Both the position numbers and the translations under genes were made by a program. From NCBI GenBank assembly GCA_017961365.1, contig JAGCXI010000033.1:1-33448 (forward strand): a DNA stretch of 33,448 bases, read 5' to 3'. How positions within the stretch are numbered: position 1 is the stretch's first letter; every line of letters begins with the position of its first letter. Shown here piece by piece: positions 10,193 through 19,192 of the stretch. The notes beneath the pieces were generated by a model. It had not been told where the DNA came from and did not search any database. It was given only the letters and a program-made list of their open reading frames with translations. This DNA is from Clostridia bacterium (GTDB lineage: Bacteria; Bacillota; Clostridia; Christensenellales; CAG-1252).

Positions 10193-11365
10193 ATGAAAGA
10201 CATAAGATTGATTACAAGCGAAAGCTTTACGGAAGGACATCCCGATAAAGTGGCGGATCAGATCTCCGACGCCATTCTCGATGCGATCCTGAAAGAGGAT
10301 CCCGCTGCCAGAGTCGCCGCGGAGACCGTCGTCACGACGGGCATCGTGATCGTCGTCGGCGAGATCACTTCTTCCGCTTGTCCGAATGTCCAAAAGATCG
10401 TGCGCGAAGTCGTGCGCGACATCGGATACGTGAATAGTGAGATGGGATTCGACGCGGACACTTGCTCCGTGATGGTCTCCTTGGACGAGCAGTCTCCCGA
10501 CATCGCGATGGGCGTGGATAAGAGCACGGACAGCGCTTCGGGGGATAAATACGATCTCATCGGCGCAGGCGATCAAGGGATGATGTACGGCTATGCTTGC
10601 CGTGAGACCAAGGAGCTGATGCCTCTCCCCATTATGCTCGCGCATAAGCTCACGTTACGTCTCACCGAGGCGAGGAAGAAAGGGGAGATCAAGTATCTCC
10701 GTCCCGATGGCAAGGCGCAAGTCACCGTGGAATACGAAGGCGGCGTGCCCAAGAGAGTGCATACCGTCGTGGTCTCCACGCAGCATAACCCCGACGTGGA
10801 TATCGACGTCCTCCGCAAGGACGTGGAAGAGAAGATCATCAAAGCGGCGATCCCCGCGGAGCTTCTCGACGAGAATACCCTCATTTACGTGAACCCGACA
10901 GGCAGGTTCGTCACGGGCGGGCCGCACGGGGACAGCGGGCTTACGGGCAGAAAGATCATCGTGGATACTTATGGCGGATATTGCCCCCACGGCGGCGGCG
11001 CATTCTCCGGCAAGGATCCCACCAAAGTGGACAGAAGCGCGGCGTATATGGCGCGTTATGTCTGTAAGAATATGGTGGCGGCAGGCGCGGCGGAGAGAAT
11101 GCAGCTCGAGGTGTCTTACGCCATCGGCGTGGCGCATCCCATTTCCCTCCACGTGAATAGCTTCGGCACGGGCGTTCTCCCCGACAGCGAGCTTGAAAAG
11201 ATCGTGCGGAAAGTTTTCGATATGCGTCCCTCGGCGATCATCGATACCCTCGCGCTTCGTCGCCCGATCTATCGCGCGACTTCGAATTACGGGCATTTCG
11301 GCAGGGAAGGTTTCCCTTGGGAGAAGACGGATAAAGCGGATGCCATTCGCGCTTTGTTGAAATAA
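10193..11365 (+). CDS. metK: S-adenosylmethionine synthetase
   Basis: A 390-residue methionine adenosyltransferase that makes SAM from methionine and ATP in the cytosol. The N-terminal signature is clear ([17 protein letters not shown], with the active-site His16 and Asp18). The ATP-binding [12 protein letters not shown] spans 123-134 and the phosphate loop GGGAFSGKD spans 266-274. Length is normal. A GGAAAG site precedes the ATG. It lies 63 bases after rpoC with only a hairpin between, so it may be read partly from the rpoBC transcript; no separate promoter was recognised. The gap is too short for a SAM riboswitch. Confidence 0.98.
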   Translation: MKDIRLITSESFTEGHPDKVADQISDAILDAILKEDPAARVAAETVVTTGIVIVVGEITSSACPNVQKIVREVVRDIGYVNSEMGFDADTCSVMVSLDEQSPDIAMGVDKSTDSASGDKYDLIGAGDQGMMYGYACRETKELMPLPIMLAHKLTLRLTEARKKGEIKYLRPDGKAQVTVEYEGGVPKRVHTVVVSTQHNPDVDIDVLRKDVEEKIIKAAIPAELLDENTLIYVNPTGRFVTGGPHGDSGLTGRKIIVDTYGGYCPHGGGAFSGKDPTKVDRSAAYMARYVCKNMVAAGAAERMQLEVSYAIGVAHPISLHVNSFGTGVLPDSELEKIVRKVFDMRPSAIIDTLALRRPIYRATSNYGHFGREGFPWEKTDKADAIRALLK

Positions 11366-11376
11366 TAAGAGAAGAA

Positions 11377-12216
11377 ATGAGAGAAGAGGTGGTCGATCTT
11401 TACCGAGAGTTCGGTGTGAGTAAGCGCGATGCAGTGCTCCTCCCGACGAGCTTTCGAGAGCGGATCGGGCACCTTTTTTTATGTCGGCGGAAGCAGGTGG
11501 CGGGACGATTGTATTGCTACGACACGGATGCGTCCGAGACGAAGCCCGCTATGCTTATCTTCCCCGGCGGCGGCTATAAGAATAATTCGCATTCGGAATG
11601 GGAGAATGTCGCGGAGGCGTATGCGGAGCGCGGTTTTCGCACCTTTGTGCTGAATTATTCCATCAAGTATTTTAAGTTCCCGACCCAACTGAATGAAGCC
11701 GTCATGGCGCTTTCCTATATCAGGCGCCACAAAGCGGAGCTCGGCGTGTCGGACAAAGTGGCGGTTTGCGGCTTCTCTGCGGGCGCCCATCTTGCGGCGA
11801 CCTTGTCCTGCCTTTATGCGGACGAATCCATTCATCCTAAGCTCAGAGAGCTCGACGCCCGCCCCGACGCTTGCGTCCTCTCTTATCCCGTCATCTCGGC
11901 GGAAGAGGGAGTCCGAAACGAAATGTCTTTTATGAATCTCTGCGGGAAGGACGAGGCGCTCCGCCGCTTCCTTTCTTTGGAATACCGCGTAAGTCAGGCG
12001 ACGCCCCCGACCTTTCTTTGGCATACGGAAGAGGATGATTTCGTCCCGTATGAGAATAGCCTTCGTTACGCTGCGGCGCTTGAAGAAAAGGGCGTCCTGC
12101 ATAAGCTCTGCCTTTATCGAAAAGGCGCCCACGGGCTGAATCTTGCGAAAGGGTATGAAGCGGAGGAATGGCTCTCTGCTTCCGTCGATTTTTTGCGTCA
12201 AGTCGAGGTCATTTGA
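11377..12216 (+). CDS. alpha/beta hydrolase, esterase/lipase-like
   Basis: A 279-residue cytosolic hydrolase of the acetyl-xylan-esterase-like (BD-FAE/Aes-type) group. An oxyanion-hole PGGGY is at 63-67, the nucleophile elbow GFSAG with Ser134 at 132-136, an acid at Asp220 or Asp221 in HTEEDDFVP, and the catalytic histidine His252 in KGAHGL. There is no signal peptide. The first 45 residues, including a RERIG stretch, precede the usual start of the fold and may be a small N-terminal addition. It follows metK after 11 bases and probably shares its transcript. A terminator-like hairpin follows. The natural substrate cannot be told; carbohydrate-ester deacetylation is a common role for relatives. 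Confidence 0.8.
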   Translation: MREEVVDLYREFGVSKRDAVLLPTSFRERIGHLFLCRRKQVAGRLYCYDTDASETKPAMLIFPGGGYKNNSHSEWENVAEAYAERGFRTFVLNYSIKYFKFPTQLNEAVMALSYIRRHKAELGVSDKVAVCGFSAGAHLAATLSCLYADESIHPKLRELDARPDACVLSYPVISAEEGVRNEMSFMNLCGKDEALRRFLSLEYRVSQATPPTFLWHTEEDDFVPYENSLRYAAALEEKGVLHKLCLYRKGAHGLNLAKGYEAEEWLSASVDFLRQVEVI

Positions 12217-12251
12217 TCTTTTGCTTTGCTTTTTCGAGATGACGTCAAATG

Positions 12252-12276
12252 AAGCGCAAGCGTTTCGCCTGCGCTT
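12252..12276 (+). terminator. rho-independent-type hairpin after the hydrolase gene
   Basis: A stem of AAGCGCA with TGCGCTT, one A/C mismatch, then GCG with CGC around a TTT loop. It is followed by the short T-rich ATTT. It lies between the hydrolase stop and the recD2 promoter, whose -35 box begins two bases downstream. Confidence 0.55.
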
Positions 12277-12277
12277 A

Positions 12278-12307
12278 TTTACATAAAGCGAGATATTATG
12301 GTATAAT
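12278..12307 (+). promoter_or_regulatory. promoter of recD2-comF, probably giving a leaderless mRNA
   Basis: TTTACA (12278-12283) and a perfect TATAAT (12302-12307) are separated by 18 bases. The -10 box ends only nine bases before the recD2 ATG at 12317, so the transcript should start about 0-3 bases ahead of the start codon. No Shine-Dalgarno sequence lies between. Confidence 0.75.
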
Positions 12308-12316
12308 AATTCTATT

Positions 12317-14509
12317 ATGGAACTCATCGGCACCATTGAAAGCATCATCTTCCGAAACGCGGAGAACGGCTACACCGTAGCCAATGTTTCCACCCCCAAG
12401 CGGATCACTTGCGTGGGGATCTTTCCGCCTGTGACAGAGGGGGAGCGCGTGATGATGACGGGAGAGATGGTGGTGAACCGTAGCTTCGGCGAACAATTCA
12501 AAGCGACGAGCGTGAAGGTCTCCCCTCCGACGGGCAGGGAGAGCATGGTGAAATATCTTTCCGGCGGTCTTTTCAAGGGCGTAGGGGAGAAGACGGCGCT
12601 CGCCATCGTTTCGTATTTCGGGGAAAAGACCTTCGAGATCATCGAATTCGCTCCGCAGGAGCTCGTGAAAGTGCGCGGGGTCAGCCGTGCGAAAGCGGAG
12701 AGCATCGGGGAGCAATACGGCAGGTTCCGTTCGATGCAGCAGACCATCATTTTTCTGCAGAGCTATGACATTTCCTTAAATCTCGCTTTGAAGATTTATA
12801 AGACCTATGAAGGGCTGACGGAGCAGGTGGTCAGGAGTAATCCCTTCCGCCTCATCGAGGACGTGGACGGCGTAGGCTTCGCCACGGCGGATATGCTCGC
12901 GCTCGCGATGGGCATCGAGAAGGACAGCACCTTCCGCATCAATGCGGCGATCGTGCACGTTTTGAAGAGCGCGGCGTCCACGAAAGGGCATACGTATCTT
13001 CCCGCGGGGATGCTCCTTCGAGAGACGATGAAGCTCCTCGCCTTCGACGAGGATCGGGAGTCTGTCGTGCTCGCCGTTTTAGACGAGATGCAGCTGGACG
13101 GCACTCTCGTTTATCTCAATGATTACAGAATGAACGGTGTGATGCTGAAGACGTATTATAATCTCGAGAAAAGCATCGCGAAGAATCTTTTCCGTTTGAT
13201 GGAGACGGGGATCAGGCTGGATCTCGATCTCGAGGAGGAGATCTCCGCCTTTGAAAAAAAGCAGGGCGTCACCCTCCATTCCGCGCAACGGGAAGCCATC
13301 ACGGCGGCGGTGAATAACGGCTGCGTGGTCATCACGGGTGGTCCCGGGACGGGCAAGACCACCATTATCAAATGTATCATCGAGCTTTTGCAGGGCAAAG
13401 GTTATTCTTTCGCGCTGACCGCGCCGACGGGGCGCGCGGCGAAGCGGATGAGCGAAGCGACGGGCGCGGAAGCGAAGACCATCCATCGGCTTCTCGAGCT
13501 TCACGCGGGGGATTATTCCTCGGAGGTCAAGATCGACGCGGAAGTCATCATCGTGGACGAGATCAGCATGGCGGACGAATATGTCTTCAATGCGCTCTTG
13601 CGCGCCGTGCCGGTGGGCGGCAAGCTCATCCTCGTCGGGGATAAGGATCAGCTTCCCTCCGTCGGGGCGGGGAATATCCTCGCGGATATCATCGCTTCGG
13701 GCAAGATCCCCGTGAAATATCTTACGCATATCTATCGGCAGTCCGCGGATAGCCACATCGCGCTTTTCGCGCATATGATCAACGGCGGAAACGTGCCCGA
13801 ATTCGATAATAAAAGCCGCGATTTCTTCTTCGATAATGTGCCTGCGGAAGAGGGGAACGTCGTGACGGACGTGATCTCGCTCTGCACGGAGCGTTTGCCG
13901 CGTTATTTCGCTTTGGATCCCTCCGAAGTGCAGGTGCTCGCTCCCTTGAAAAAGGGCGAGGGCGGCGTGGAGGAGCTAAATGCCGAATTGCAAAAGGTGG
14001 TGAATGCGCCCTCTCAGGAAAAGAAAGAGCTGATGCATGGCGGCAGGATCTTCCGCGAAGGGGATCGCGTCATCCATATGGTGAATAATTATCATCTCGG
14101 CTGGGTGCTCCGCAAAGGCGAAGGTTTCGAGATCGGCGAAGGCGTCTTTAACGGAGACATCGGAAAAGTATCGGAAGTGGATCGCGCCGAAGCGGAGATC
14201 AAAGTGCAGTTCGAGGACGGGAAGGTGGCGACCTATACGGCGGGGGATCTCGACGAGCTCGCCCTCGCTTATGCCATCAGCGTGCATAAGAGCCAAGGCT
14301 CGGAATTCTCCGTGGCGGTTGTGGCGATCTCGCGTTATAATCCCATCGTGACCTCGCGCAATCTGCTTTATACGGCGATCACCCGCGCAAAACGCGCCGT
14401 CGTCCTCGTCGGGGACAGACAGCACGTCATCAAGATGATCAAGAATAATTACACCGAGAAGCGCCACACCGCGCTCACGCGTTTTTTGACCGACCGATAT
14501 GAAGGATAA
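12317..14509 (+). CDS. recD2: RecD2-type ATP-dependent DNA helicase
   Basis: A 730-residue 5'-3' helicase of the RecD2 class, which acts without RecBC in repair and replication. An N-terminal OB-like strand region begins right at the start (MELIGTIESIIF). Helix-hairpin-helix repeats lie at about 85-190 (FKGVGEKTA, VRGVSRAKA, DVDGVGFATA). The motor follows: Walker A GGPGTGKTT at 341-349, Walker B VDEISM at 413-418, and motif III GDKDQLPSVGAG at 441-452. The C-terminal UvrD-like domain has SVHKSQGSEF and LLYTAITRAK. The start matches the family start, which matters because the promoter's -10 box lies nine bases upstream. It overlaps comF by 11 bases. Confidence 0.95.
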   Translation: MELIGTIESIIFRNAENGYTVANVSTPKRITCVGIFPPVTEGERVMMTGEMVVNRSFGEQFKATSVKVSPPTGRESMVKYLSGGLFKGVGEKTALAIVSYFGEKTFEIIEFAPQELVKVRGVSRAKAESIGEQYGRFRSMQQTIIFLQSYDISLNLALKIYKTYEGLTEQVVRSNPFRLIEDVDGVGFATADMLALAMGIEKDSTFRINAAIVHVLKSAASTKGHTYLPAGMLLRETMKLLAFDEDRESVVLAVLDEMQLDGTLVYLNDYRMNGVMLKTYYNLEKSIAKNLFRLMETGIRLDLDLEEEISAFEKKQGVTLHSAQREAITAAVNNGCVVITGGPGTGKTTIIKCIIELLQGKGYSFALTAPTGRAAKRMSEATGAEAKTIHRLLELHAGDYSSEVKIDAEVIIVDEISMADEYVFNALLRAVPVGGKLILVGDKDQLPSVGAGNILADIIASGKIPVKYLTHIYRQSADSHIALFAHMINGGNVPEFDNKSRDFFFDNVPAEEGNVVTDVISLCTERLPRYFALDPSEVQVLAPLKKGEGGVEELNAELQKVVNAPSQEKKELMHGGRIFREGDRVIHMVNNYHLGWVLRKGEGFEIGEGVFNGDIGKVSEVDRAEAEIKVQFEDGKVATYTAGDLDELALAYAISVHKSQGSEFSVAVVAISRYNPIVTSRNLLYTAITRAKRAVVLVGDRQHVIKMIKNNYTEKRHTALTRFLTDRYEG

Positions 14510-15260
14510 GATCTTGCGCCTCCTTTCTTTCCTCTTCGTGAAAGATTTCAATTGCATCGTTTGCGGGCGCGAACTTCCCTCGCGAAACGGATATTTGACT
14601 TGCGCGAATTGTTATCAAAAGATGGAGATCATCGAGGATGATCGTTGCTTAAAATGCGGCAAAAAGCTTTTCGGAGAGGGGGATTATTGTCTCGACTGCG
14701 AGGCGCATGAAAAACATTTCGACCGCGCCTTTGCGCCCGTTTCTTACGTGGGCGCCGCGGCGGATCTCGTGATGGCTTTCAAATTCGAGAATAAGCGTTA
14801 TCTTGCTGCGCCGCTTGCGCGTTATATGACGGATCGTCTCTTGCGGGAAGGCGTCTCTCCGGACGTCATCCTCCCCGTGCCGCTCCATGAAAAAAGGGAA
14901 AAAGAGCGTGGATATAATCAAAGCGCGCTCCTTGCGAAAGAGATCTCTTCTTCCCTTGGCATTTCCCTTGCGGCGAAGGCGGCGGCGCGCGTAAAAGAGA
15001 CTTTGACCTCCTCTCTTCTGACGGGAGGCAGAGAGGCGAGAGAAGCGAATGTGAAGGACGCTTTCGTCGTCACCGAGCCCGCCCTTGTGAAAGGGAAATG
15101 CGTGCTGATCGTGGACGACGTCCTCACCACGGGCGCCACGGCGAGCGAGCTTTCGCGCGTCCTTCGGAAAGCGGGCGCAAGCAAAGTCTATGCCCTCACT
15201 TTCGCCACCACGCGGGAGAAGCCGCCTCTTCAGGGGGATCGGACGTCGGGAGAGACCTGA
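14499..15260 (+). CDS. comF: ComF family phosphoribosyltransferase-like protein
   Basis: A 253-residue ComF protein. Two zinc-ribbon Cys pairs open the protein (Cys19/22 with Cys35/38, then Cys50/53 with Cys64/67). The family motif PVPLHEKREKERGYNQ is at 126-141 and the phosphoribosyltransferase motif VLIVDDVLTTGAT at 202-214. ComF is needed for DNA uptake during natural competence in several bacteria, where it works with the ComFA helicase and DprA; elsewhere it is kept without known competence. The ATG lies inside the end of recD2 and no ribosome binding site is evident, so it probably depends on translational coupling. No other competence gene is in the window. Confidence 0.9.
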   Translation: MKDKILRLLSFLFVKDFNCIVCGRELPSRNGYLTCANCYQKMEIIEDDRCLKCGKKLFGEGDYCLDCEAHEKHFDRAFAPVSYVGAAADLVMAFKFENKRYLAAPLARYMTDRLLREGVSPDVILPVPLHEKREKERGYNQSALLAKEISSSLGISLAAKAAARVKETLTSSLLTGGREAREANVKDAFVVTEPALVKGKCVLIVDDVLTTGATASELSRVLRKAGASKVYALTFATTREKPPLQGDRTSGET

Positions 15261-15344
15261 CGACAGATCGCAAGGATGAGCATCCTGCCCTTTGTCGAAA
15301 GATGGCGGAAGGAATGCGGAAAAGAGGGCAACTTGGAAAATGCA

Positions 15345-15364
15345 AGCGCGGATCCTGTCGCGCT
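15345..15364 (+). terminator. possible short hairpin between comF and secA
   Basis: AGCGCG and CGCGCT can pair around an eight-base loop, with two further pairs possible across a bulged A. There is no T run directly after it, so terminator function is doubtful. The rest of the 160-base gap holds only the secA promoter. Confidence 0.3.
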
Positions 15365-15378
15365 GCGCCTAAAATAAT

Positions 15379-15407
15379 TTTACTTATACTATACTTTATA
15401 GTACAAT
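15379..15407 (+). promoter_or_regulatory. promoter of secA-prfB-tsaD
   Basis: TTTACT (15379-15384) and TACAAT (15402-15407) are separated by 17 bases in an AT-rich patch. The start is expected near 15414, leaving a short leader that carries the GAGGTG ribosome binding site at 15415-15420. Overlapping TATACT and TATAGT matches are alternatives for the -10 box. Confidence 0.65.
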
Positions 15408-15427
15408 GGTATTTGAGGTGAATGTCT

Positions 15428-18094
15428 ATGTGTATATTTAAGAGTGCGAATGAAAGGCAGATCGCGAAGCTGACCAAGATCTCGGATCAAGTGGAGCTCC
15501 TTGCGGATCGCTTTGCTTCCATGTCGGACGAAGCGTTGAAGGGGATGACCGCCGCGTTTAAAAATCGGCTTGCGGAAGGCGCCACTCTCGACGAATTGCT
15601 CCCCGAAGCTTATGCGGTGGTGCGCGAGGCTGCGATGCGCGTCTTGAAGATGAAGCATTATCCCGTCCAGATCATCGGCGGTATCGCTCTGCATCAAGGC
15701 AGGATCGCCGAGATGTGCACGGGCGAAGGTAAAACGCTCGTGAGCACACTCCCCGCCTATTTGAACGCCCTTACCGGAAAAGGCGTGCATATCGTTACGG
15801 TGAATGATTATCTCGCGAAGCGTGACGCCGAGTGGATGGGCAAGATCCATCGTTTCCTCGGGCTCACGGTCGGCGTCTCCGTCGAAGGAATGAGCACGGA
15901 GGAGAAGAGAGAGGCGTATAAATGCGATATCGTCTATGCGACGAATAATTCGCTCGGTTTCGATTATCTCCGCGATAATATGGCGATCTCGAAAGAGCAA
16001 ATGGTGCAAAGAGGGCTGCATTTCGCCATCATCGACGAAGTGGACAGCATCTTGATCGACGAAGCGCGTACGCCGCTCATTATCTCGGGCAAGTCGGATA
16101 AGAGCAGCGATATTTACGTGAAGGTGAATGCCTTCGTCAAGACGTTATATCGCGGCGATCCGAATGGCGAGCCTTATTACGAGATGGATGAGAAAGAGAA
16201 TGCGATCCGCCTCACCGAGACGGGCGTCGAGAAGGCGGAACGGTATTTCGGCATCGAGAATCTCGGCGACATCGAGAATAACGATCTCAATCATAATATC
16301 ACCATCGCCCTCCGCGCGCACTTTATGATGAAGCGGGATCGCGATTATATCGTGAATGATCACGAAGTCATCATCATTGACGAATTTACGGGCAGACTGA
16401 TGATCGGGCGTCGTTTCAGTGACGGCTTGCATCAGGCGATCGAGGCGAAAGAAGGCGTCCGCATCAAGGACGAGAATAAGACCCTCGCCACCATCACGTT
16501 CCAGAATTTCTTCCGTATGTATCCCAAGCTTTCGGGTATGACGGGTACGGCGAAGACGGAAGAGACGGAGTTTAAGCAGATCTATGGGCTCGACGTCGTG
16601 GCGATCCCGACCAATGAGCCGATCCGTCGTCTGGATCAAAACGATCGCTTGTATAAGACGCGCGCGGCGAAGATCCGCGCCATCATCGAGGATATCAAGG
16701 ATTGTTACGAGAGAAAGCAGCCTGTGCTCGTCGGCACGATCTCGGTGGAGAAGAGCGAGGAATTATCCGATCTTTTGAAAAAGCAACGCATTCCGCATAA
16801 CGTCTTGAATGCGAAGAATCATGAGCGCGAGGCGGAGATCATCGCGCAGGCAGGAAGGCTCGGGCAGGTGACCATCGCCACGAATATGGCGGGCCGTGGT
16901 ACGGATATTATGCTCGGCGGAAATCCCGACTATCTCGCACGCGCCGCATTGGAGAATAAGAATTATTCTCACGAGGCGATCGTGGAGGCGACGGGCTTCG
17001 GACAGGAGCTCTCGGAAGAAGCCGTTCGCGCCAAAGCGGATTACGACCGTTTCTATAAGGACTATAAGCAGCAGACTGAAGCCGAAAAGGCGCAAGTCCT
17101 TGAGCAGGGAGGTCTTCGCGTCATCGGCACGGAGCGCCACGAAAGCAGGCGCATCGATAATCAGCTCCGCGGTCGTAGCGGAAGACAGGGCGACGTCGGT
17201 TCCTCCGTTTTCTATATCTCGATGGAGGACGACATCGCGAGGATCTTCGGCGGAGAACGCATGCAGTCCGTCGCGAACGCTTTGCATATGGACGAGGATA
17301 CTCCCATCGAGGTGAAGATCCTGACGCGTTCCATCGAGCGCGCGCAGATGACCGTCGAGAACCGCAATTACAGCGTGCGTAAGCACGTCCTCGCTTATGA
17401 CGACGTGATGAATCGTCAGCGCGAGATCATCTATGCGGAGAGAAATAAAGTCTTGATGGAGGAGGACGTCCATGAAGAGATCGTGAAGATGATCCCCTCC
17501 GTCGTCGAAGAATATGTCGCGCAGATCATCGATTACGGCAAAGATTACGTCCTTTGGGACTATGAAAAGATCAATAAAGAGATCGAGGATAGGCTCTTGC
17601 CCGCCGGTTCGAACGTCGTGACGAAGGATCTCGCTTCGGATCTCAGCCTCGCCAAGATCGTCAAAGCCGTCGCCGTCGCCGCCGTGAATGCTTATGATGA
17701 TAAGCAAGACGCCATCAACGCCGCGGGATTGGATTTCGGCAGCTTCGAGCGCCGCGTGATGCTCTTTGAGGTGGATAGAAAGTGGATCGAGCATATCGAC
17801 GCGATGGACGCGCTGCGCAAGGGCATCGGTCTTCGCGCCATCGGACAGCGCGACCCCGTCATCAGCTATGCGAACGAGGGCTTTGAGATGTTCGACGAGA
17901 TGATCGCCTCCATTCAGCGCGACATCGTGTACCGCGTCTTGAAAGAGGATCGTTTCCTCGTGAAAGCCTCTCCGGCGGTGCGTCTCAAGGGGATCAACGT
18001 GAATCAAGAGAGTAAAAAAGAGCCGGGCAGGAATGATCCTTGTCCCTGCGGAAGCGGAAAAAAATATAAGAATTGTTGCGGGAAGAACGTATGA
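15428..18094 (+). CDS. secA: protein translocase ATPase SecA
   Basis: The motor of the Sec export pathway, 888 residues. I chose the ATG at 15428 because GAGGTG (15415-15420) is seven bases before it; the ATG two codons upstream (15422) is only one base from that site. Walker A lies in MCTGEGKTLVS (96-106), and Walker B with the DEVDSILIDEARTPL helicase motif at about 203-217. The preprotein-crosslinking domain, helical scaffold and a second helicase domain (ATNMAGRGTDIMLGG, then RRIDNQLRGRSGRQGD) follow. The C-terminus carries a zinc-binding SEC-C motif with Cys872, Cys874, Cys883 and Cys884, used for SecB or membrane contact. The stop overlaps prfB by four bases, the usual secA-prfB pairing of Bacillota. 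Confidence 0.97.
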   Translation: MCIFKSANERQIAKLTKISDQVELLADRFASMSDEALKGMTAAFKNRLAEGATLDELLPEAYAVVREAAMRVLKMKHYPVQIIGGIALHQGRIAEMCTGEGKTLVSTLPAYLNALTGKGVHIVTVNDYLAKRDAEWMGKIHRFLGLTVGVSVEGMSTEEKREAYKCDIVYATNNSLGFDYLRDNMAISKEQMVQRGLHFAIIDEVDSILIDEARTPLIISGKSDKSSDIYVKVNAFVKTLYRGDPNGEPYYEMDEKENAIRLTETGVEKAERYFGIENLGDIENNDLNHNITIALRAHFMMKRDRDYIVNDHEVIIIDEFTGRLMIGRRFSDGLHQAIEAKEGVRIKDENKTLATITFQNFFRMYPKLSGMTGTAKTEETEFKQIYGLDVVAIPTNEPIRRLDQNDRLYKTRAAKIRAIIEDIKDCYERKQPVLVGTISVEKSEELSDLLKKQRIPHNVLNAKNHEREAEIIAQAGRLGQVTIATNMAGRGTDIMLGGNPDYLARAALENKNYSHEAIVEATGFGQELSEEAVRAKADYDRFYKDYKQQTEAEKAQVLEQGGLRVIGTERHESRRIDNQLRGRSGRQGDVGSSVFYISMEDDIARIFGGERMQSVANALHMDEDTPIEVKILTRSIERAQMTVENRNYSVRKHVLAYDDVMNRQREIIYAERNKVLMEEDVHEEIVKMIPSVVEEYVAQIIDYGKDYVLWDYEKINKEIEDRLLPAGSNVVTKDLASDLSLAKIVKAVAVAAVNAYDDKQDAINAAGLDFGSFERRVMLFEVDRKWIEHIDAMDALRKGIGLRAIGQRDPVISYANEGFEMFDEMIASIQRDIVYRVLKEDRFLVKASPAVRLKGINVNQESKKEPGRNDPCPCGSGKKYKNCCGKNV

Positions 18095-19188
18095 TAGAAT
18101 TTGATGACAGCAAAGCAAAGCTCGCCTCCCTCGTCGAGACGATAGGAGAAGTAGCGGACGCCCTCGACGTCCATGCGCTCGAGAAAAGAAAGCAGGAATT
18201 GGAAGAGGAGCAGAACCAAGACGGATTTTGGACGGATCAGGCGAAGAGCCAGCGAGTGAATAAAGAGCTCAAACAAGTCAGCGACAAGCTCCGCAAAGTG
18301 AAGAAACTGCAAGAGGCGGCGGCGGATCTTGAGGTCCTCATTGAGCTTGCCGAAGCGGAGGAGGCGCTCTCCGAGCTCCCCACCGTGGAAGAAGAGCTCA
18401 AAAAACTTTCCGAAGAAGCGGAGACAATGAAGATCGCGGCGCTTCTCCGCGGCAAGCACGACGCTTGCGACGCCATCTTGACGCTCCACGCGGGCGCAGG
18501 TGGCACGGAGGCGCAGGATTGGTGCAGCATGCTTTTCCGTATGTATTCGCGCTACGCGGAGAAAAACGGTTATTCGATGAAAGTGCTGGACTCTCTCCCC
18601 GGAGATGAAGCGGGGATCAAGAGCGTGAGCTTCGAGATCGACGGCGACAATGCTTATGGATATCTCAAGGCGGAGAAGGGCGTGCATCGTCTCGTTCGCA
18701 TCTCTCCTTTTGACGCGAATAGCAGGCGTCATACTTCCTTTGCGTCCCTTGAAGTTATGCCCGTGATACAGGACGAAGGCGAAGTCCAGATCCGCCCCGA
18801 AGATCTCAAGGTGGATACATATCGAAGCGGCGGCGCAGGCGGTCAGCACGTGAATAAGACCGAGAGCGCCATCCGTATCACGCATATCCCGACGGGCATC
18901 ATCGTCCAGTGTCAGAATGAGCGCAGTCAGATCCAGAATCGCGAAGTCGCGATGCGCATGCTGATGAGTAAGCTCGTCGAGCAAAAAGAACGCGAACAGA
19001 TGGAGTACGAGCAGTCCTTGAAAGGGGACCTCAAAAAGATCGAATGGGGCAGTCAGATCCGTTCTTACGTCTTCTGCCCGTATACCCTCGTGAAGGATCA
19101 CCGCACGGGATACGAGAATCCGAACGTGCAAGCGGTGATGGACGGCGACCTCCAAGACTTCATCGTGGAATATTTGAAGAAAGCATAA
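18091..19188 (+). CDS. prfB: peptide chain release factor 2 (no programmed frameshift)
   Basis: A 365-residue class I release factor reading UAA and UGA. The RF2 tripeptide SPF is at 205-207 and the GGQ peptidyl-hydrolysis motif at 250-252. I start at ATG 18091, overlapping the secA stop, with GGGAAG seven bases upstream; TTG codons upstream are inside secA. In most bacteria prfB has an in-frame UGA at codon 26 that forces a +1 shift. Here codons 25 and 26 are CTC GAC (Leu-Asp, 18163-18168), the sequence obtained if the extra base were removed, and no Shine-Dalgarno-like stimulator precedes it. The usual self-regulation is therefore absent. tsaD follows after four bases. Confidence 0.96.
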   Translation: MIEFDDSKAKLASLVETIGEVADALDVHALEKRKQELEEEQNQDGFWTDQAKSQRVNKELKQVSDKLRKVKKLQEAAADLEVLIELAEAEEALSELPTVEEELKKLSEEAETMKIAALLRGKHDACDAILTLHAGAGGTEAQDWCSMLFRMYSRYAEKNGYSMKVLDSLPGDEAGIKSVSFEIDGDNAYGYLKAEKGVHRLVRISPFDANSRRHTSFASLEVMPVIQDEGEVQIRPEDLKVDTYRSGGAGGQHVNKTESAIRITHIPTGIIVQCQNERSQIQNREVAMRMLMSKLVEQKEREQMEYEQSLKGDLKKIEWGSQIRSYVFCPYTLVKDHRTGYENPNVQAVMDGDLQDFIVEYLKKA

Positions 19189-19192
19189 TTTT

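Noticed and set aside
2817..10645. Very long open frames on the minus strand opposite rpoB and rpoC (about 1282, 630 and 690 codons)
   Set aside because: They are shadows. The plus-strand genes almost never use TTA, CTA or TCA in frame, so the opposite frame has no stops. The translations are repetitive, charged and unlike any family, while the plus strand encodes the polymerase.
15422..15427. secA start at the first ATG (15422)
   Set aside because: The GAGGTG ribosome binding site is only one base away. The ATG at 15428 has the proper seven-base distance and fits the family N-terminus.
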